The position numbers and the translations under genes are program-made. A stretch of 64,000 nucleotides of DNA, taken from positions 1,736,001-1,800,000 of the forward strand of contig CAJSYZ010000007.1 of NCBI GenBank assembly GCA_910574455.1, written 5' to 3'. The notes beneath the pieces were generated by a model. It was not told the origin of the DNA, did no database searches, and worked only from the letters and a program-made list of their open reading frames with translations. The stretch comes from Trichaptum fuscoviolaceum. Its lineage: Eukaryota > Basidiomycota > Agaricomycetes > Hymenochaetales > Trichaptaceae. Within the stretch, counting starts at the first letter, position 1. Each line of letters begins with the position of its first letter. Below are positions 11,876 through 22,924 of the stretch, one piece after another.

Positions 11876-11975
11876 GCGCGCCCGACGCACCGTACCCATG
11901 CCCGCTATACGGTGCCTGCGGGTGCGTCTCCGGGAGCGCAGCTGCTGCTGAGTATGCTGGGCGTACCGGCCTCGT
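11876..11975 (-). pseudogene. Relic of an SKG6-like gene C-terminus
   Basis: This 100-bp stretch is a close copy of about 14580-14715 inside the SKG6-like gene, in the same orientation. On the minus strand it reads PETHPQAP then GHGYGASGAP, against PEPQAQAP then GGYGYGASGAP in the intact gene, and the minus frame then runs to RDEGHSSHLL where the intact gene ends SDEGH. The rest of the gene is absent. It lies just 3' of the first SYLF gene, as the intact gene lies 3' of the second, so it is best read as a remnant of a tandemly duplicated unit. Confidence 0.6.
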
Positions 11976-13017
11976 TACATCTGACGACCCGACCCGCCCC
12001 GACCCGACCATAGTTCAGAGAGAAGACCAAGCAGCGGCGAACCACGAACACACCACACTTCGTCCACGGTCAGACGAGTGAATGAAAAAAACAGCGGGAT
12101 GAGCAGGTCGGTGGAGGGAACCTGAATGAGATTGACGTTAGAGACGTACTATCTCGGTTTCACGGTGGTCTGCTAACTCACTGCACTGCGAGACTGGTTT
12201 CGCAAGTCTTCTTTCTTCTGACCGTCAAGCTGCCAATACATGCTCTCGCGTACACGTCTTCTGCTGGTCTGGTTTCTGGGGGGTGTCTATGCTGAGAAAT
12301 ACTTGTGTGCCTCGACGTGCGGAGATTTGGGCAATATTTCTCATGCCCAGTTTTTTGCGACTACTGTACTGGCTGCAAGCTCCGTGAAGCTCGCTATCTG
12401 TTGAAGTGGGGAAATCAACTTTTGCGGCCATCATGATCTCTGGTGCTTGATGAGAGGAAATAATGACGATCTCAATCGCCATGAACGTAGATAATGTTGT
12501 CCTCGGGTTGCTTTGCCTTGAACCTTTGTACGACTAGACGGTGTATTTGCATGGCGGACTGTAGGATGCCTGCCGTAAGAACTCAACCCGAACACGAAAG
12601 TTAACGACATATGTTGCCAGATCTCGAGCAAGCTTTCAAAGGGCATAGTATGAGGGAGGCAAGTAAGAAAACAAAATCGAGTTCTTGAACTTGAAGCAGA
12701 AAAAATACTACGTTTTTACGTCATCAAATTTGATCGTAGTACTGGCTGCGTCATTCCGCCTCAGGCAGCAAGATGCGGCAGCGCAGAAGCCTCAAGAACA
12801 TCCGCGTCCTTCCTCTCCCCATCATCGTCCCTCGCCATCACACCCACCGACCTCTCTCAACAACAAAGCACATAGCACGCAGGAAATAGTATCACTCAAG
12901 AGCGTCACACACACACACCAACTTGACGCGAAAACGCCGAACACGAGCGACTCGGGAGAGTTGTCATTGGTGACTTGACAGTATTTTATTACTAGTAATC
13001 GCGATCAACGATCAACG
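11976..13017. other. Spacer with duplicated promoter, no gene seen
   Basis: No protein family was recognised on either strand. About 12585-12810 is the second copy of the segment at 8935-9150 and serves as upstream region of the second SYLF gene. An AACTTGAAG motif lies at about 12685. The stretch 12880-12920 has a short CACACACA run. Confidence 0.55.
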
Positions 13018-13980
13018 ATGTCGATGCTCGACAAGTTCAAGCGCGGCGCGCAGAAGGCGGGCATGCAGGCGACGGCGTTCGCGAACCATGCGGGCAGCAA
13101 GGTCGCGTCGGAGACGAAGGGCTTCGCGCAGGGCTTCAGCCTGCCCGGCGAGTGCGAGAAGGCCGCGAAGATCCTCTCGAGTTTCCTGGGTGCGTGTCGG
13201 GGCCAAAAAATCTATTATCGCAGCTGACCTCGCCGCAGCTGACCCAGACAACCCCGAGTCTGCGCTGAACGCGATCCCGAAGGCCGTCCTCCAGCGCGCA
13301 CGAGGTATGTTCTATCCATCCTGCCCATCACCACACCTCACTGAATCACCGCAGGCCTCGCCGTCTTCTCCGTCCTCAAGGCCGGCTTCGTCTTCTCCGG
13401 GAAGGCCGGCTCGGGGCTCGTCATCGCGCGCACGCCCGACGGCGCATGGTCCGCGCCGAGCTGCCTCGCCACCGGCGGCGTCGGCTGGGGGCTGCAGGTC
13501 GGCGCGGACATCACCGACTTCGTCGTCGTCCTCAACAGCGACGAGGCCGTGCGCGCCTTCGCCATGGGCGGCAACCTCACCGTCGGCGGCAACGTCTCCG
13601 CCGCCGCGGGGCCCATCGGCACCGGCGGCAGCGTGCAGGCGTCCCTCGCGCACCCCGCGCCCATGTTCTCGTACTCCAAGTCCAAGGGCCTCTTCGCCGG
13701 CGTCTCCCTCGAGGGCACCGTGCTCATCGAGCGCAAGGACGCGAACCGCGACTTCTACGGGTCCGCCATCCCCGCGCGCGACATCCTCGGCGGCCGCGTG
13801 CCCCCGCCCGACGTCGCCTCGCGCATGTACGAGGTCATCGAGGCCGCCGAGGGGCTCGACGAGAGCGGCCTCCCCGGCGAGGCGTACGTGCCCTCCACGA
13901 CAGGCGAGCACCTCGCCGTCGACCCCGCCGGCAGCGCGGGGCATACGGTCTTTGATGCGGAGGAGACGCGCGGCTACTAG
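13018..13980 (+). CDS. SYLF-domain (YSC84-like) protein, short form
   Basis: Paralog of the gene at 9313-11670, with the predicted role of binding lipid and actin in endocytosis. Exons are 13018-13189, 13239-13304 and 13355-13980. The first ATG (MSMLDKFKRGAQKAG) is followed by an extra AMQATAFANHAGS-type insert relative to the other copy, then the same SYLF core: FSLPGECEKAAKILSSFL, AIPKAVLQRARGLAVFSVLKAG, SGLVIARTPDGAWSAPSCL, GVGWGLQVGADITDFVVVL, GLFAGVSLEGTVLIERKDAN. It ends after a 40-residue tail, SAGHTVFDAEETRGY, with no repeat tract and no SH3 domain. The third intron of the other copy (9970-10027) is absent here: the sequence runs TCCAAGGGCCTC without interruption. Very GC-rich third positions, like its neighbours in this block. 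The normal-length tail suggests this is closer to the ancestral form. Confidence 0.85.
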
Positions 13981-14397
13981 GGCGTATCTGGATGAAGTTA
14001 TCTTCCTTCTGCTTGCGAGTTGTATGATAGCTATGTTCTTGGATTCATTTCAATGCACATCTTTTTCCCATTCCACACTACTTCCCGGAAATTAATATAA
14101 ACTACAAACGAGGGACTTGTTTAATTACACAGGTGTGCATGCATGCATGTATGTACAATCAGGTTGAGAAATTGCAAACAGAGGACAGAGCAGCGTAAAA
14201 ATAGTTGCAGATAATGAAGTGCGTGAATGCCATTAGAAGTGTAAGGTAGGTAGGTGTCTCGAATTCCGGTAGTCAGTCATTAGGTCGAAGAGAATGGGCG
14301 GGAAAGAGAAAAAAAAACTATTACACGTAGTAAAGCCGAGGGAGAACAGGGTTTTTGAGAAAAATGCGCAGATAAGACGAAGTGGAAGAACCCGAGC
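13981..14397. other. Convergent 3' spacer
   Basis: Spacer between the plus-strand SYLF gene and the minus-strand SKG6-like gene, holding both 3' ends. It is AT-richer than the flanking coding regions and includes a short GCATGCATGCATG run near 14134. No gene seen. Confidence 0.6.
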
Positions 14398-16180
14398 TCA
14401 ATGCCCCTCGTCCGACCGGATACTGTCGTACGTCGGCGGGATCTCCGTCGGCGGCTCCTCCTCGTCCACATGTGTCTGCGACACCGGCACCGGCACGCGC
14501 CCGCCGTCCTGGTGCACGACCACCCGGCTCCCCGCCGCGCCCGCGCCCGCGTCCCCATCCGCCGCATTCCGCAGCGTCAGCGGCGCGCCCGACGCGCCGT
14601 ACCCGTACCCGCCATACGCGCCCTGCGGCGCCTGCGCCTGCGGCTCCGGGAACGCAGGGCCCTGCCCTGCCTGCTGCTGCTGCTGTCGCTGCGCGTACCG
14701 CGCCGCATACGCCTCCCGCTCCTTCGCAGACATGAACGCCGGCGGGGGCGGGGGCGGCGTCGCGCTGCCCGTGCTCGTCCCGCCCGATGTCGTCGTCGGC
14801 AGGCTCGGGCCCGGCGACGGGTGGCCGTGCGCACCCTGGTTCTGCGCGTCGTAGTACATCGCCGCCGCGCCCATGCCCAGGGGCGGGTACGGGCTCGCGC
14901 CGTAGGGGTACCCGCCGCCCTCGCCGCCGTTCGACGCAGAGCCAGAGCCGGAGCCGGACGCAGAGCCCGTCTCGGACGGGTCGTGGTAGTACGCGCCCTG
15001 GCCGGACCCTGGCGGCGGTGCGCCGTACGGGTGGACGCTCGCGGGGTAGCCGTACGAGTGTCCGCCGTCGGACGTCGACGGGTGTGAAAGCACCCGTCCG
15101 CCCTTCTGGTCCCGGTCGTGCGCGGCCGCATATGCCGCGCCCGCGCCCACACCCGCAGCAGCAGGCCCGAGGTACGACGCCCCGCCCCCGCCGTGCTGCG
15201 CCATGTCTCCCGCGCCGCCGCCGCCTGCGGGGCCGCCATACGTGTACGGCGTGACCTCCGCGCCGCCCAGCAGATCCCCCGCGGCGGCACCGCCTCCGTG
15301 CCCGATCGTGCTGTTGCGCTGCACGACGCGGTCCGGGTCGAAGTTCCCGTCGAAGTCGTCCTGGGCGCGGCGGCGGCGGAGGTACCACGCAAGCAGGACG
15401 AGCGCGGCGAGCGCGACGATCCCGCCGACGACGCCGCCGACGATGGCGCCCGTGTGCGAGTCGGATGATTTCTTCGAGCCGGAGGAGGACGACCCGGCAG
15501 ACGGGTTCGGGGTGGAGATCTGGGTGGTCTCGACGACGGTGGAGGTCTGCCCGCTTTCGGTGACTCTGTGGAGATCAGATCAGACGTGAGCGGAAGTGCT
15601 ATTGCGCATTGCGGTATTGTCGGACGTCGGGCCGGGAAGAAAGGGGAGACACTTACATGATTGTGGTAGGGATGATGGTGCTGATTGAAGCGGGGATGGA
15701 CGAGGAAGACGAGGTGGCGGATGTCGAAGTCGGCGTCGAGGTATCTGACGTCGAGGTGGCCGTATCCGATGTCGTCGACGTTGAGGTATTGGATATTGGA
15801 GTTGTACTGGTGGTGGTGGATGTTGTTGAAGTCGGCGTTGATGTCGAAGTGCTCGTCGGGGTCGACGTGCTTGTGTCTGTTGGGGTCACCGACAGTGACG
15901 GTGATTCGGAGCCTGTTGAAGAAAGCCCGTCAGCATCAGCATTTGCTAGTGGCCGCCCCACGCTAGAAAGAGAGAAGAAAAACAGAGCTGGATAAGTACT
16001 TTGAGTCGGGGTGGTCGCGCTCCCTGGCGAGGTCGTCGGCGGGTCAGCAGGGGCCGACGACGACGACATGGGTGTCGAGGGCGCCGCTGAGGGCGAAGAG
16101 ACGGTGGGCGGCGATGAGGACGACGTGGTGGGAGCGGAGGTTGTGGTGGTTGGAGATGAGGGACGAGCGGACGCAGACAT
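14398..16180 (-). CDS. SKG6-like single-pass membrane protein, Ser/Thr-rich
   Basis: A plasma-membrane or cell-wall sensor-like protein. From the ATG at 16180 the first part is a mucin-like Ser/Thr/Pro-rich ectodomain (about 150 residues). Next comes a single transmembrane segment, AIVGGVVGGIVALAALVLL followed by AWYLRRRR, as in the SKG6/MID1-like transmembrane group, then a long Gly/Pro/Tyr-rich cytoplasmic tail ending with PPTYDSI and DEGH. The PPTY sequence is a candidate WW-domain (Rsp5-type ligase) site. Two introns are likely: 15913-15999 (87 nt, a multiple of three and free of stops, so retention also codes) and 15566-15656 (junction ATC-AT|A GTC ACC). No signal peptide follows the chosen ATG; a short in-frame reading begins at 16240 but is cut by a TGA (see findings). 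Convergent with the SYLF gene. The topology call is firm; the specific role is unknown. Confidence 0.75.
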
Positions 16181-16240
16181 GTAAGCTCAGGCCGCAAATA
16201 GGACCGTGCCGAACGGGTTGAACGTGAGTCTGTGCGTCAT

Positions 16241-17659
16241 GCACAAAAGAGCAGACTATTTTTTCTTTTCTCTTTCCTCGTGCTCGTCGTTAAAGTCCTA
16301 TCGAGTGCATCGTCGGCATTGACGAGCGAAGAGCTAGCAGAACAGGAGAAGGTGGGACAGGGGAGATAAAGGAATGAGCCTTGAGGCCGAAGCCAAGGGC
16401 CCAAGGCACGAACTCATCTGAGTGCTGTCATGTCTGCGATCTGGCTCTCTCCACAAATAAAAAAATGCAAGGGAGGGCGAACGAAGTAACCGAGCCGTGA
16501 AGTGTGAAAAAAAAGGACTTACTCTGCCGAGCGAGGAGGTGGAGGTGCTGCTCCATTCTTTTTGCTTTTGTGGGTGCGACCGTCTGAACGTCGTGGTCGG
16601 TGAGCAAGAGACGTTTTTGAGCTGAGACGGGGCTGATCAGGGGCCCTTTGGAGTCGTTCCGGAACATTTAAGAGCAATACAACCCTCCCGCATGCCAAGT
16701 CGGTGCGCAAAATTTCCCTATTCCGGCCGGCCGCACAAGCACATGCTATGCGGGCCTTCGGAAGCACTGAGGAGACGGGGAGCGCATATATTGTGAGTGA
16801 CGTCCAAGCCGCCTGGTATGTCGAGCAAGCGAGAGTGAGTGGATATATGCGAGCTTTGCATGATGTTCTTCGTCAACTCGTCAGTCTTCAGTATGCACTC
16901 GCCAGGGCGAACAAGAGACAGGAGTCGTCGGGATGCCCAGGGCAGAACTTCTGTGAGACTGTGCTCGGCGACGGCAAATTCGAATTCGAAATGCTGGACT
17001 CACGTCGATCCCGTAATCGCCCTGCAATGATTAGCATTCAAGCGCGCACTTGTATGCACCATTAGCCATTAACCAAGTGTACCCTGGCAGCCGACCTACC
17101 CAATCAAGTTCGGACGCACCACCGGCGAACTGAAGCTGTGCGCAACTCCAGCAACCGCCCGGAACTTCATCGACTTCAAAGCTGATCTGAGACATCTCTC
17201 CGCGACAGGCTTTTTTCTACAGATCTCCGAGTTGCAGAACGCTCGCGTGACCTCCGTGTTCCCGAATATCCAGCTCCCAACGTCGAACGAAAGGAGCGGG
17301 TGTCTGTACGAGTACTACGCCGGCCCTTCGCGGAACAAATCATCGCCAAGTCCCTTTCACAGCTCTCGACTCTCGTCACTTCAAGCCGTCGACCAAGTTT
17401 TATTCTCAGCTCTTTCTATCGTGTACATAAATTCCCCGTACGTACAAGAGTAGCAGATAAATTATAGTAAGCTACATGCAATTCGAGTATGCTAGAGAAG
17501 AAAGGAGTTGAGAATTAATTAATGTCTGATCATTGTACTATGTAATGGTCACATACAAGACATTGAATCGCCTGGACCCAATGATAGACAAATGAACATA
17601 TAGGCATAGATTCATAGATCGAGGATTAAAGATGAACGAGACGAATTAACTTGAGCCGG
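16241..17659. other. Gap, no gene recognised
   Basis: The left part is probably the 5' region of the SKG6-like gene. Plus-strand frames at 16703-17065 and 17232-17453 are open but carry no motif. A stretch at about 17098-17170 reads TTGELKLCATPATARNF, faintly like the start of a cyclophilin, but the frame cannot be extended convincingly, so it is not called. Confidence 0.45.
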
Positions 17660-19491
17660 TTAGTGAAATCTAGCAGCATTCGTATTGTCTCTAAGAGCCA
17701 AGCGCGCAGCGCGTTTCTTTAGCTGGCACTTCGGCGGCGGGGTCGACGTTCTAAAGGCAGCCGCTAATTCATGCTCGGGCGAAGTACTATCAAGGGGAGG
17801 TGAAGTCTCAACAGAGGCAAGAACAGCATCAATGCTGGGTGGTGTGAGGCGGAGGCCGAGTCCGAGTCCGTTGCCGTTGCCGTTGAAGACGGTCTCAAGA
17901 GACTGGACAGTGGTGGGAGAGAGGACGACAGTCTCGAGTAATGAGGCGAACTGCAGGGCCTTGGGTGAACCGGAGGAGCCCGCCTTGTCTTTCAAACCGA
18001 GAGGACAGGGTGAAGGCGGGCTAAAAAGAGTCGTCTCGTTTGCTATTTCAGACGATAGAGAAGACGAGACGGCGCTGCGGCCGCGGGCGTTGTCAGATAC
18101 AGAGTCACCAGCAGAGTTGCGAAGGCCGCCATGGCGCGGAGGCGTCGAGATGGAGGGCGGGGGATGGTCTGGGCACAGACACATGCACGGAGAAGCCGGA
18201 GAAGAGTACGCTTGCAGGATCGGGCTCGTGTCGCGTCTCGCAAGGTCGCTCTCGACGAACACCAAATCCGCACTGATATTGGAGTACTGGCGGTTCTTCA
18301 CCGCGATGACCTCCTGCATGATCTCCTTGAAATGATCAAACTTCCGGTCGAGCCGACTGCACTCGTCGTCGAGGTGCGCGGACTTGCACGCCAGCGCGTC
18401 GTTCTCAGACTTCACTCTGTCGAGGTCTTGAGCAAGCACCGCTTTCGTCCACTCCAAGTCGACATTCGCCTCTGACAGACAGTTGTTGAGCAGACGCAGG
18501 CCGTCATTCTCGGCAGAGAGAAGGGCGTTTTGCTGTTTGAGATATTCGGCTTCAGCTTGTAGATCCTCGGCCTTCTGCGAGATTTCAATCTGTTTTCGAG
18601 TTAGGTTATCGTTGTAGATAGATAGCTGCCGCTTCTCTTCGATGATTTCATCGAATTTGCGGGCGATGTGGTGGTTATCTTGAACTAAGTGGTCGACTGC
18701 GGCGATGAAGAGATCCGTCGGGACCAGACACTCGCCGTCAGTGGTCGTGCTCTCATCCGAAAAGGAGACACTTTCGAGAAAAGCATCAGAGGTAGTGGAG
18801 TTAGCTGCGGTGTTTGTGGGGGCAGCTTCCCCAGCACGTAGTTCACGTCTAAGCACTCCGCATAAGAAATAGAGCTGCACAAAAGATGGTCAGGGATGTT
18901 CGATAAACCTAGAAGTTTAAGACGAGCTTACATGGATAGACGTGAATATGCTGAGAGCACCTGTAGCGAAGCTCTATATATGATATTTGATAAGACAATG
19001 GAGACTACGAAGGGACCTCAGTATGTACTTACAGGCTGTGAGAGAAGGCTGTACGCCGTATCAGAGAGTGCGGAAGAAGTGACTGGGAGAATTGTGAAGA
19101 AAGACAAATATGTATACAAAGAGGGCTTATAGATGATAGGCAGATGTGTCGAGGACAGGAGACCAGTTACACAGTCAGCCACAAGAGAAACCCATTGGAA
19201 GAGGAAGTCTGACGAGGCCGACAAAGCAAACATAGTAAGGAAGATAACAGCATACAAGGCAGACCGCTTCCCGCTGCACCAGGCGCACGAGAGAGACAGG
19301 ACTTGAGAGACCGAGTACCAGACCCAGAGACCAAGACCACAGAGCAGAGCGGCGAGAGACCAGGATACGGCGAGGAAGACAAGGACGAGGACGTTGATTA
19401 GCATTGAGAGTTGGGTGACGATGCGAGGGAGGCCGGGGAGGCTAAGGAGCAGGTCGAACAGGGCGAGGAGGAGGAGGAGCTGGACGTACAT
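17660..19491 (-). CDS. Membrane plus coiled-coil protein, unknown
   Basis: I join two minus-strand blocks into one gene. Exon 1 (19491-19033) encodes a very hydrophobic N-terminal half with about four membrane segments (MYVQLLLLLALFDLLLSL at the start; LSMLINVLVLVFLAV; ALLCGLGLWVWYSV; YAVIFLTMFALSA). It ends at a consensus GTAAGT donor in phase 0. The next block (18874-17660) begins after a CAG acceptor in the same phase with LYFLCGVLRRELRAG. It continues into a coiled coil (about 110 residues, with KQIEISQKAEDLQAEAEYL and heptad-like leucines) and a Ser/Pro-rich tail ending ARLALRDNTNAARFH. The implied intron is 18875-19032 (158 nt), long for this window, so an extra small exon or two separate genes remain possible. 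No known family recognised. Confidence 0.55.
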
Positions 19492-20314
19492 GGCTGGACT
19501 GTGTGTTATCGAGGAGATGAATGTAATATGATGAGCAGATAGCGACCAGCTTGGCCTCCTCTTATGTGTTCCAAGTGGGTGTCAGCCTCTCTGCCAGCCA
19601 CTTTCGGTGGTGATTGGAGGCTGACGGTCGTGCTTCGTATAGCCTGGGTCTCCTCCTCAGTGTTCCTCGCTCTGTGCACATCTTGCGAGCTGCACCATGA
19701 GTGACGATGAGATGTAGATGCTAGAGGCACGCATTCAGTCGAGTTTAGCAAGAAGGTGTTGAAGGAAGAGAAACAGGCAGTCACTGGCACACACGGCGTA
19801 ACTTGAAGCTTTGAATGTGAAACTCCGCTTTAACTTCAATTGAAGGTGCAGTGCAGTCCAAGTCCCCTCGGCTTGCGATAAGCACTGCCATTGATCAAAG
19901 GCAGATCTTGCTATTCATTCATATCTATTCCGTCCGGGTTCCTTGTGTTCTCCTCCGGCCGGTGGTGACTCACACAGACAGGCAATGGTACCGGACTCGG
20001 ACGCACGCTCTAAGTCGGACCCAAGTTACTCATCTTGAACAATCACATTAATGCACCTGCTGTAACAATGTATTAGCCTGAATGCAATGAAACGGTATGA
20101 ACAGCCTGAAAAGGCTGGATATATGCACTTTGGACTTGGCGGAGGCAAAGGCCGGCCGAGTGGCACAAGTGTCTGCAATTGGCGGCTTGAGGTCGTAACT
20201 CGCGGAGCCGTCGTCGGTTGACGAAAGCCGAATGGGATACATAATATGCACCGTCATCGCAAACAAATGCATCGTCTGTCACTCCCATAATCATATACTT
20301 TGTTATGCTCGCCC
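19492..20314. promoter_or_regulatory. Divergent promoter region
   Basis: Spacer of about 820 bp between the minus-strand membrane/coiled-coil gene and the plus-strand arrestin-like gene, so it should hold both promoters. At 19801-19845 there is a cluster of the recurring motif (ACTTGAAG, then AACTTCAATTGAAGG). No gene seen. Confidence 0.4.
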
Positions 20315-22308
20315 ATGGATCCCACAGATGCCAGTGCCGCTACGCAGATTCACGGTCAGCGGACGCCTGCCACTGGCCGTGAGTCGTCTTCGTCCTCGTC
20401 ATTCGTAGCGAACGAGCTCGAGCGCACACAAGTGCCACTCATCAACAACGACGATGACAACGATCCACCGCCATTGCCACCAACACCACCAGGATACTCA
20501 CCGTCGGGCGCGACGCCGGCGTACTCGCCCAGCCCGCACGCGGACGAACGGCGGCTTGCGATCACGACGCGCGGGGGGCGCGGGCCCGCCGCACGCACGG
20601 GGGTGTTCCGCGTCGCGCACAAGCGCGCGGGGCTCGCGCTCGTGCTGCACAACCAGGACGAGGGCGAGGTGCGCATCCCGAGCTTCGGGCGGCACGCGCT
20701 CGTGGCGGGGACGCTTGCGCTCGCGAGCGGGGAGGACGTGGTGCGCGTCGAGGTCGAGGTGAGTCGGACGTTTCTATTCATCGCCGTCGTTGTCTGTTCG
20801 TCTCATCATTTCGGTGTCCCGCCGCAGCTCGAGGGCCACCTGAAGCTCACGATCGCGGAGGGCGGGAAGAAGACGCGGCGGCTGTTCAAGGCGGAGCACA
20901 CCATCTGGCGGGCGGGCGGCGGCGCGCAGGAGTGCCCGCGCACGCTCAACTTCGTCGTGCCCATGCCGAGCGCGTACACGGACAGCACGGGTGTCTCGCG
21001 CGCGCTGCCGCCGAGCTACCAGATCCTCTTCCCCGGCGTGCCAGGCCTCTTCGCTGACTCTGTGTACACGCTCACCGTGCGCGTGCGGCGCGCGCGCACG
21101 CTGCTCCGTGTCTGGCGCCGCTGTGATTCGTGAGCCCATCCCTCTGTTGCGCTGACTCTTTGTGTTGAACTGATAGGTGGTCCAGGTTGAGCACGCCGAT
21201 CAAGTACTACCCCCGGACGCGCGCGCCGCGCGTGATCATGAAGCACACGCTGTCGTTCTTCGCGCTGCTCAAGATCGCGCCAGAGGAATTCTGCCAGGTC
21301 GCGTCGACGATGCAGACGCGCCTCGGTTCGGGGTTCGCGCCCATCCACTGTCTCGTGCGCGCCTTTCTCCGCTTTTCAAATCGTTATATACTGACTGCAT
21401 ATATGCAGCTTTTCATCCCCTCATCGTGCATATACGCAATGACCGACGAAATCCCATTCCACCTCCAGCTCGTCGCGCCCCTGACCTCGCTCGTCGCTCT
21501 CTGCGCCCCGCACGCCCTCGCGCTCTCCGGCGGCTCGCGCACATCCGCCATCGCCCAGCTCCAGTCCTCTCTCCACGTCGCATCCGGCATCCCGCTCACC
21601 TCGTCGCTCCTCCGCCCATCAGCGACCTTGCCCGGAAATGGAGCCCAGGGCGACCCGGCAGGCGCAGACGGCGGCAGCGGCGGTGGGACGACAGCGTCCA
21701 TCCTGAGCGGGAGCACGCTCTCCGCATCGCTCATGCACAACCTCACCACGCTCTCCTCGACTGCACGTGGGCTGATCCCCGGCGGCGGAAGCGCGAAGCG
21801 CCGCCCGACAATCCGCGTCTTCATCCTCCGCCAGATCACGGTCGAGGTGCGCGGGCAGAAGGCGTGGCGCACGTGTGTGCTCGGCGAGGGCGTGCTGGAG
21901 CCGTGTCCGCCTGGGCTGGAGCACCGACATGCATGCCACTATCCGTACCCGTACCCGCGACCACCGCCTCTGTCGCCGCGCCGCCAAGACTCGAGCAGCA
22001 GCACCGTCGATGCAAACCACAACACCTGCACCTGCACCTCCGCCCCCACATCCACATCCGCATCCGCATCGGCGTCGGCGGCAGACCCGCTCGAGGCGCT
22101 GAACTGGACGGGGCGCGTGCGCGTGGCGTCGCCGGCGGGGATGCAGGTCGGCGGGTTCGCGGCGGCGGGCGCGCTGGTCGTGAAGGACTTCCTTGTGCTG
22201 TCCGTCGTGCCGCCCGAGCCGGCGCGCAGCCCGCTCGTCGAGCACCAGCACGCGCAGCCCATCCGGCTCGTCACGGACCCGCTTGAGGAGGACGCGGGTG
22301 AGGGCTAG
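20315..22308 (+). CDS. Arrestin-like protein
   Basis: Predicted arrestin-fold trafficking adaptor; fungal arrestins recruit Rsp5-type ubiquitin ligases to membrane cargo. Exons are 20315-20758, 20827-21129, 21176-21354 and 21409-22308. The N-terminal region is low complexity with PPTPPGYSPSG and PAYSPSP, tyrosine-proline motifs of the sort that bind WW domains. The arrestin-like fold follows: VEVELEGHLKLTI, the strand ECPRTLNFVVPMP, LPPSYQILFPGVPG, VYTLTVRVRRART, then the second sandwich with IKYYPRTRAPRVI and the conserved-looking DEIPFHLQL. The C-terminal part has Ser/Thr-rich low-complexity inserts. The ATG at 20315 (MDPTDASAATQ) is the first in frame. The 54-nt third intron is a multiple of three without a stop, so it is the least certain. 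Codon usage is very GC-rich, as in the SYLF block. Confidence 0.7.
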
Positions 22309-22924
22309 CTTGACCCTGGCGCTTAGTTGATACTGCTGGACGTTTCTTCTCTATTTTTCCTCGTCTCTCGCACTCGGTTTCCACTCCCTCATCATCGACA
22401 TTAGTTCATCTTCGCTTCGAACCCAGCATTAGCATCACTCGCATCCTTCACATTCTCATCATCTCCTTCCGGCCTTCGATTTTTTTTTCGAACTGCACGC
22501 ATAGCATACACGGCTCTTCGCGAAGATATCAGACATACATATGTAAATGCACCTGAAATGCAATATTTACCCTTCAAAATGTATAATATCAAATAATTTT
22601 GCTGTTTTAAGTTAGCCGCCGACCCCGAGTCTGACACGGGCAGGGTGCTTCCTACTTCAACTTTCGACTGACCGCTTCTGAGTTCGATGATGGGAACAAA
22701 ACTTTCCTGTATGGCCCTCATCACGCGCAATAACACTTTGTGTTGCTGCCATGTGCTTCAATACTGCGGACTGAATAGACAATGCTGTATAGTTCTCGTC
22801 TTGAGCTACTGCGAAGGCCTTTCGAGGTCGACAGTCAAAGCTGAATAGCACGACAAGCGTCTCTGCAACGTCGATGGGTCGAATGAAAGAAGATAGGAAG
22901 GATCTCTGCATAGACCCGGGGCAG
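22309..22924. other. Gap, no gene seen
   Basis: 3' region of the arrestin-like gene followed by AT-rich sequence. A TACTTCAACTTTC motif lies near 22651. Minus-strand open frames here have no recognisable content. Confidence 0.5.

Noticed and set aside
14401..15392. Several long overlapping open frames on both strands in the SKG6-like gene
   Set aside because: GC-rich low-complexity coding sequence lacks AT-rich stop codons in all frames. Only the minus frame with the transmembrane segment and splice links makes a sensible protein.
17098..17215. A short plus-strand peptide (TTGELKLCATPATARNF) resembling a cyclophilin start
   Set aside because: The similarity covers under 20 residues, later cyclophilin motifs are absent, and the frame does not continue.
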